Shown one piece after another: positions 6,705-8,537 of a stretch of 8,537 nt of DNA. The notes under the pieces are model-generated. The model was given only the letters and a program-made list of their open reading frames with translations, was not told where the DNA came from and searched no databases. The stretch comes from Clostridium sp. CAG:167 (GTDB lineage: Bacteria > Bacillota > Clostridia > Lachnospirales > Lachnospiraceae): the NCBI GenBank assembly GCA_000433735.1, contig HF998306.1, positions 19,833 to 28,369 of the forward strand, given 5' to 3'. Each line of letters begins with the position of its first letter. Positions within the stretch are counted from its first letter, which is position 1. The position numbers were made by a program, and so were the translations under genes.

Positions 6705-6733
6705 TTGCAGAATGAAACAAAAAGTGATAGAGT
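6705..6733 (+). promoter_or_regulatory. Candidate purC promoter
   Basis: TTGCAG (6705-6710) and TAGAGT (6728-6733) are separated by 17 nt, 39 nt before the purC start. The -10 is a weak match. No terminator is seen between the MCP gene and purC, so readthrough may also supply purC. No purine riboswitch or PurR-box-like element was recognised in the short leader. Confidence 0.35.
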
Positions 6734-6772
6734 GTTAATGTAAAAAATACAGGATTATATAAGGAGGGCGAC

Positions 6773-7645
6773 ATGCAGGAATTAAAACCGATTAAAGAGG
6801 GAAAAGTACGAGAGATTTATGACAATGGAGACAGCCTGATCATGGTTGCGACCGATCGTATTAGCTGCTTTGATGTAATTTTACACAATGAGATCACCAA
6901 GAAAGGAACGGTTCTGACACAGATGTCCAAGTTCTGGTTCGATATGACCGAGGATATTTTGCCAAACCACATGATTTCCGTAGATGTGAAAGATATGCCG
7001 GAATTTTTCCAGCAGCCAAAGTTTGATGGAAACAGTATGATGTGCAAAAAACTGGAGATGCTTCCGATCGAGTGTATCGTTCGTGGATATATTACAGGAA
7101 GCGGCTGGGAAAGTTACAAAAAAGATGGTACCGTATGTGGAATCAAGCTGCCGGAAGGACTGAAAGAATCCGACAAACTGCCTGAACCGATCTACACCCC
7201 ATCTACTAAGGCAGAGATCGGTGACCATGACGAGAATATTTCCTATGAGCAGAGCGTTGCCCACCTTGAAAAATATTTCCCTGGCAAGGGACAGGAGTAC
7301 GCTGAGAAACTTCGCGACTACACCATTGCCTTGTACAAAAAATGTGCAGATTATGCATTGGAAAAAGGTATTATCATTGCAGACACCAAGTTTGAGTTTG
7401 GTCTGGATGAGAATGGAAACATCGTTATCGGTGATGAAATGCTGACACCAGACAGTTCCCGTTTCTGGCCGGCAGATGGCTACGAAGCAGGACATGGCCA
7501 GCCATCCTTTGACAAACAGTTTGCAAGAGACTGGCTGAAAGCAAATCCGGGAAATGACTGGACATTGCCACAGGACATCGCAGATAAGACCATTGCCAAA
7601 TACCTGCAGGGATACGAACTGCTGACAGGCAGCAGTCTGGCATAA
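6773..7645 (+). CDS. purC: Phosphoribosylaminoimidazole-succinocarboxamide synthase (SAICAR synthetase)
   Basis: PurC (EC 6.3.2.6) is a cytoplasmic enzyme that joins CAIR and aspartate with ATP hydrolysis to give SAICAR in de novo purine synthesis. Family landmarks are in order: GKVREIYD (10-17, nucleotide-binding loop), DRISCFDV (28-35), signature LPIECIVRGYITGSGW (97-112), TPSTKAEIGDHDENIS (142-157), signature IIADTKFEFG (201-210) and DEMLTPDSSRFWP (221-233). At 290 aa it belongs to the longer form of the family rather than the roughly 240-aa Bacillus form. AAGGAGG (6761-6767) lies 5 nt before the ATG. The gene is intact with all visible motifs. It is not next to other purine genes in this window: the left neighbour is a chemoreceptor and the right neighbour an unrelated AT-rich cassette, so it appears to be a stand-alone unit closed by the terminator at 7664-7720. 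Confidence 0.95.
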   Translation: MQELKPIKEGKVREIYDNGDSLIMVATDRISCFDVILHNEITKKGTVLTQMSKFWFDMTEDILPNHMISVDVKDMPEFFQQPKFDGNSMMCKKLEMLPIECIVRGYITGSGWESYKKDGTVCGIKLPEGLKESDKLPEPIYTPSTKAEIGDHDENISYEQSVAHLEKYFPGKGQEYAEKLRDYTIALYKKCADYALEKGIIIADTKFEFGLDENGNIVIGDEMLTPDSSRFWPADGYEAGHGQPSFDKQFARDWLKANPGNDWTLPQDIADKTIAKYLQGYELLTGSSLA

Positions 7646-7663
7646 AGAATAAAAATATCAATT

Positions 7664-7720
7664 AAGGGTCTCTTACCATAAATCCGGTATGTTGCCGGCT
7701 GTGTGGGGGAGATCCTTTTT
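7664..7720 (+). terminator. Intrinsic terminator of purC
   Basis: AAGGGTCTC (7664-7672) pairs with GAGATCCTT (7709-7717), including one G-T wobble, and runs into TTTTT (7716-7720). A small inner hairpin, CCGG (7684-7687) with CCGG (7695-7698), lies in the loop. The stem lies about 18 nt after the purC stop. Confidence 0.75.
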
Positions 7721-7754
7721 GTGTTTACTACTATCTCTTAAAGAGAAATTATAA

Positions 7755-8012
7755 AAATATAAGAAATTGTATTCGAAAAGTTGGCAAAATACGTTTTCTA
7801 AATTATCCAATTATATGAAAACTTCCAAGACAGTAGGCACAAAGGATTCGAACATAAAGATGGGGTATGAAAAATATACTTATAAAAGTTTTTTTAGGAA
7901 TAAGGATCAAATATATATTCGGATTGCAGATGGCTGGGATAAAAGACCTGGACGATATGTTTGGGGTGGATGTAAGGGATATTGGAATTATGTATCAATA
8001 AATATGTGGTAA
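7755..8012 (+). pseudogene. Small aromatic-rich ORF, probably a 5'-truncated remnant
   Basis: The open frame runs from just after a stop at 7752-7754 to TAA at 8010-8012. Possible starts are TTG at 7767 (81 aa) or ATG at 7815 (65 aa), and neither has a visible ribosome site. There is no signal peptide or membrane segment. The product is Lys/Tyr-rich, then ends in a striking Trp/Gly/Tyr-rich stretch (GWDKRPGRYVWGGCKGYWNY and a terminal Trp) that reads like the C-terminus of a small exported protein; a faint resemblance to lactococcin 972-type bacteriocin ends is possible but not strong enough to name. Because the N-terminus such a protein would need is missing, I treat it as a remnant, although a short cytoplasmic protein from 7815 cannot be excluded. 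The stretch is clearly more AT-rich than purC, and the next gene begins only 18 nt later. Confidence 0.4.
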
Positions 8013-8030
8013 GAACAGGAGCGGAAAAAT

Positions 8031-8447
8031 ATGAAAGCCAAAAAAGGAGGTAGAACAATTGTAATAATAAGTGTGGCAGTCATACTTTTGCTTGTAGTTT
8101 TATATTCTATTTCCTATAAAGAAACAGACATATTAAATGTATCGGCCGATGAAATAAAGAATATTTATGTAACAAATGGCTCAAATGGTGACATGGTAGA
8201 TGTTCCTAGTTCGATTTTTCCTGACTTTGCGAAAGCGCTAAATGAGGTAAAACTCAAAAGAGGCCAGAAAATGGAAAGCAGCGGCTGGGACTATGGTATT
8301 AATTTATCAGATGGTAAAAATGAATATGATTTATCCTTTGTTTCGCAACGATTTATTGTAATCGGTGCAAAGAAGTACGAAACAAAAGAACAGTCAGGAG
8401 TGAAGTTGTACAACTTGTGTGAGCATTATTTTAAGGATAAAAAATAA
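8031..8447 (+). CDS. Single-pass membrane protein of unknown function
   Basis: This is a 138-aa protein I do not recognise. Residues 1-8 are basic (MKAKKGGR), residues about 9-28 form one strongly hydrophobic helix (TIVIISVAVILLLVVLYSI), and the remaining about 110 residues form a polar domain predicted outside the membrane by the positive-inside rule. The domain contains VSADEIKNIYVTNG, SIFPDFAKALNEV, SSGWDYGINLSDGKNEYDLSF and a single Cys near the C-terminus (LYNLCEHYF). There is no lipobox or clear cleavage site, so it is probably an anchored protein. AGGAG (8017-8021) lies 9 nt before the ATG. Base composition is AT-rich (16 G/C in the 60 bases 8101-8160), unlike dapL, the MCP gene or purC, suggesting acquisition or relaxed constraint. 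It follows the remnant ORF by 18 nt and has its own terminator. An immunity or surface-accessory role is possible from context only. Confidence 0.7.
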   Translation: MKAKKGGRTIVIISVAVILLLVVLYSISYKETDILNVSADEIKNIYVTNGSNGDMVDVPSSIFPDFAKALNEVKLKRGQKMESSGWDYGINLSDGKNEYDLSFVSQRFIVIGAKKYETKEQSGVKLYNLCEHYFKDKK

Positions 8448-8462
8448 TGGCATTCTGCTATT

Positions 8463-8505
8463 CCCCTTTAGGTATGTAATTTTGTACCAAGAGGGGGGCT
8501 TTTTT
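8463..8505 (+). terminator. Intrinsic terminator after the membrane-protein gene
   Basis: CCCCTTTAGGTA (8463-8474) pairs with TACCAAGAGGGG (8485-8496), with one mismatch and one G-T wobble, around a 10-nt loop. Six T (8500-8505) follow after GGC. Confidence 0.8.
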
Positions 8506-8507
8506 CC

Positions 8508-8536
8508 TTGACATTTTCCCCTCCATCCCTCATAAT
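8508..8536 (+). promoter_or_regulatory. Near-consensus sigma-A promoter for a gene right of the window
   Basis: A perfect TTGACA -35 (8508-8513) and CATAAT -10 (8531-8536) are separated by exactly 17 nt, immediately after the preceding terminator. The gene it drives lies beyond the end of the window. Confidence 0.75.
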
Positions 8537-8537
8537 C

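Noticed and set aside
6700..6772. Purine-responsive riboswitch or PurR box upstream of purC
   Set aside because: The 73-nt gap is too short for a purine aptamer with expression platform, and no recognisable box or aptamer core is seen.
5950..6774. Long minus-strand open frame inside the MCP gene (274 codons)
   Set aside because: It mirrors the codon bias of the chemoreceptor signalling domain, which is clearly coding on the plus strand; the composition is Cys/His-rich without a domain.
6881..7495. Minus-strand open frame inside purC (204 codons)
   Set aside because: Antisense shadow of an intact purC with all its signature motifs on the plus strand.
7733..7745. Short palindrome TCTCTT-A-AAGAGA as an operator or terminator
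   Set aside because: The arms are only 6 bp with a 1-nt loop, there is no T-tract, and nothing ties it to a known regulator.
7725..7755. TTACTA and TATAAA as a promoter for the AT-rich cassette
   Set aside because: The spacer is 19 nt and the region is AT-rich enough for chance matches; not strong enough to list as a feature.

Overview
The window looks like chromosome from a gut-type member of the Lachnospiraceae (Firmicutes, Clostridia). The evidence is the LL-diaminopimelate aminotransferase (DapL) route of lysine/cell-wall synthesis, a DUF1002 secreted protein, a DUF6465-like Lys/Ala/Thr-rich protein, strong AGGAGG-type ribosome binding sites, sigma-A-type promoters and compact GC-hairpin/T-tract terminators. 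Genus cannot be decided from the sequence alone.

Layout, left to right. (1) 1-380: a minus-strand gene for an 83-aa membrane-anchored protein with a very acidic tail, ending in a probable bidirectional terminator at 3-39. (2) 380-500: a divergent promoter region; the minus promoter (TTTACA-17-TAAAAT) and plus promoter (TTGTAA-17-TATAAT) both have exact 17-nt spacers. (3) 543-1021: a 133-aa DUF6465-like protein with a basic tail and a good intrinsic terminator. (4) 1022-1283: no credible gene, but a strongly self-complementary element (about 1066-1199) with two stable hairpins and possible long-range pairing, followed by the dapL promoter. (5) 1284-3453: dapL and a secreted DUF1002 protein, probably one transcript, closed by a terminator. 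(6) 3462-6699: a solute-binding lipoprotein followed 16 nt later by a methyl-accepting chemotaxis protein (MCP) with an unusual lysine-rich cytoplasmic N-terminus. No permease or ATPase lies beside the binding protein. (7) 6773-7720: purC, with its own terminator. (8) 7755-8505: an AT-rich accessory-looking pair, namely a small aromatic-rich ORF that lacks a proper start (probably a gene remnant) and a 138-aa single-pass membrane protein, ended by a terminator. (9) 8508-8536: a near-consensus promoter firing rightward out of the window.

How the genes work together: dapL (lysine/meso-diaminopimelate for peptidoglycan) and purC (purine synthesis step from CAIR to SAICAR) are housekeeping genes. 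The lipoprotein and MCP are best read as a two-gene module in which a binding protein may report a ligand to a chemoreceptor; this is inference from adjacency. The most unusual items are the structured intergenic element, the lipoprotein-MCP pair without transporter genes, the MCP lysine tail, the divergent acidic/basic small-protein pair, and the unassigned AT-rich cassette. I found no CRISPR array, tRNA, rRNA, insertion sequence or phage gene. I cannot claim a proven new system here.
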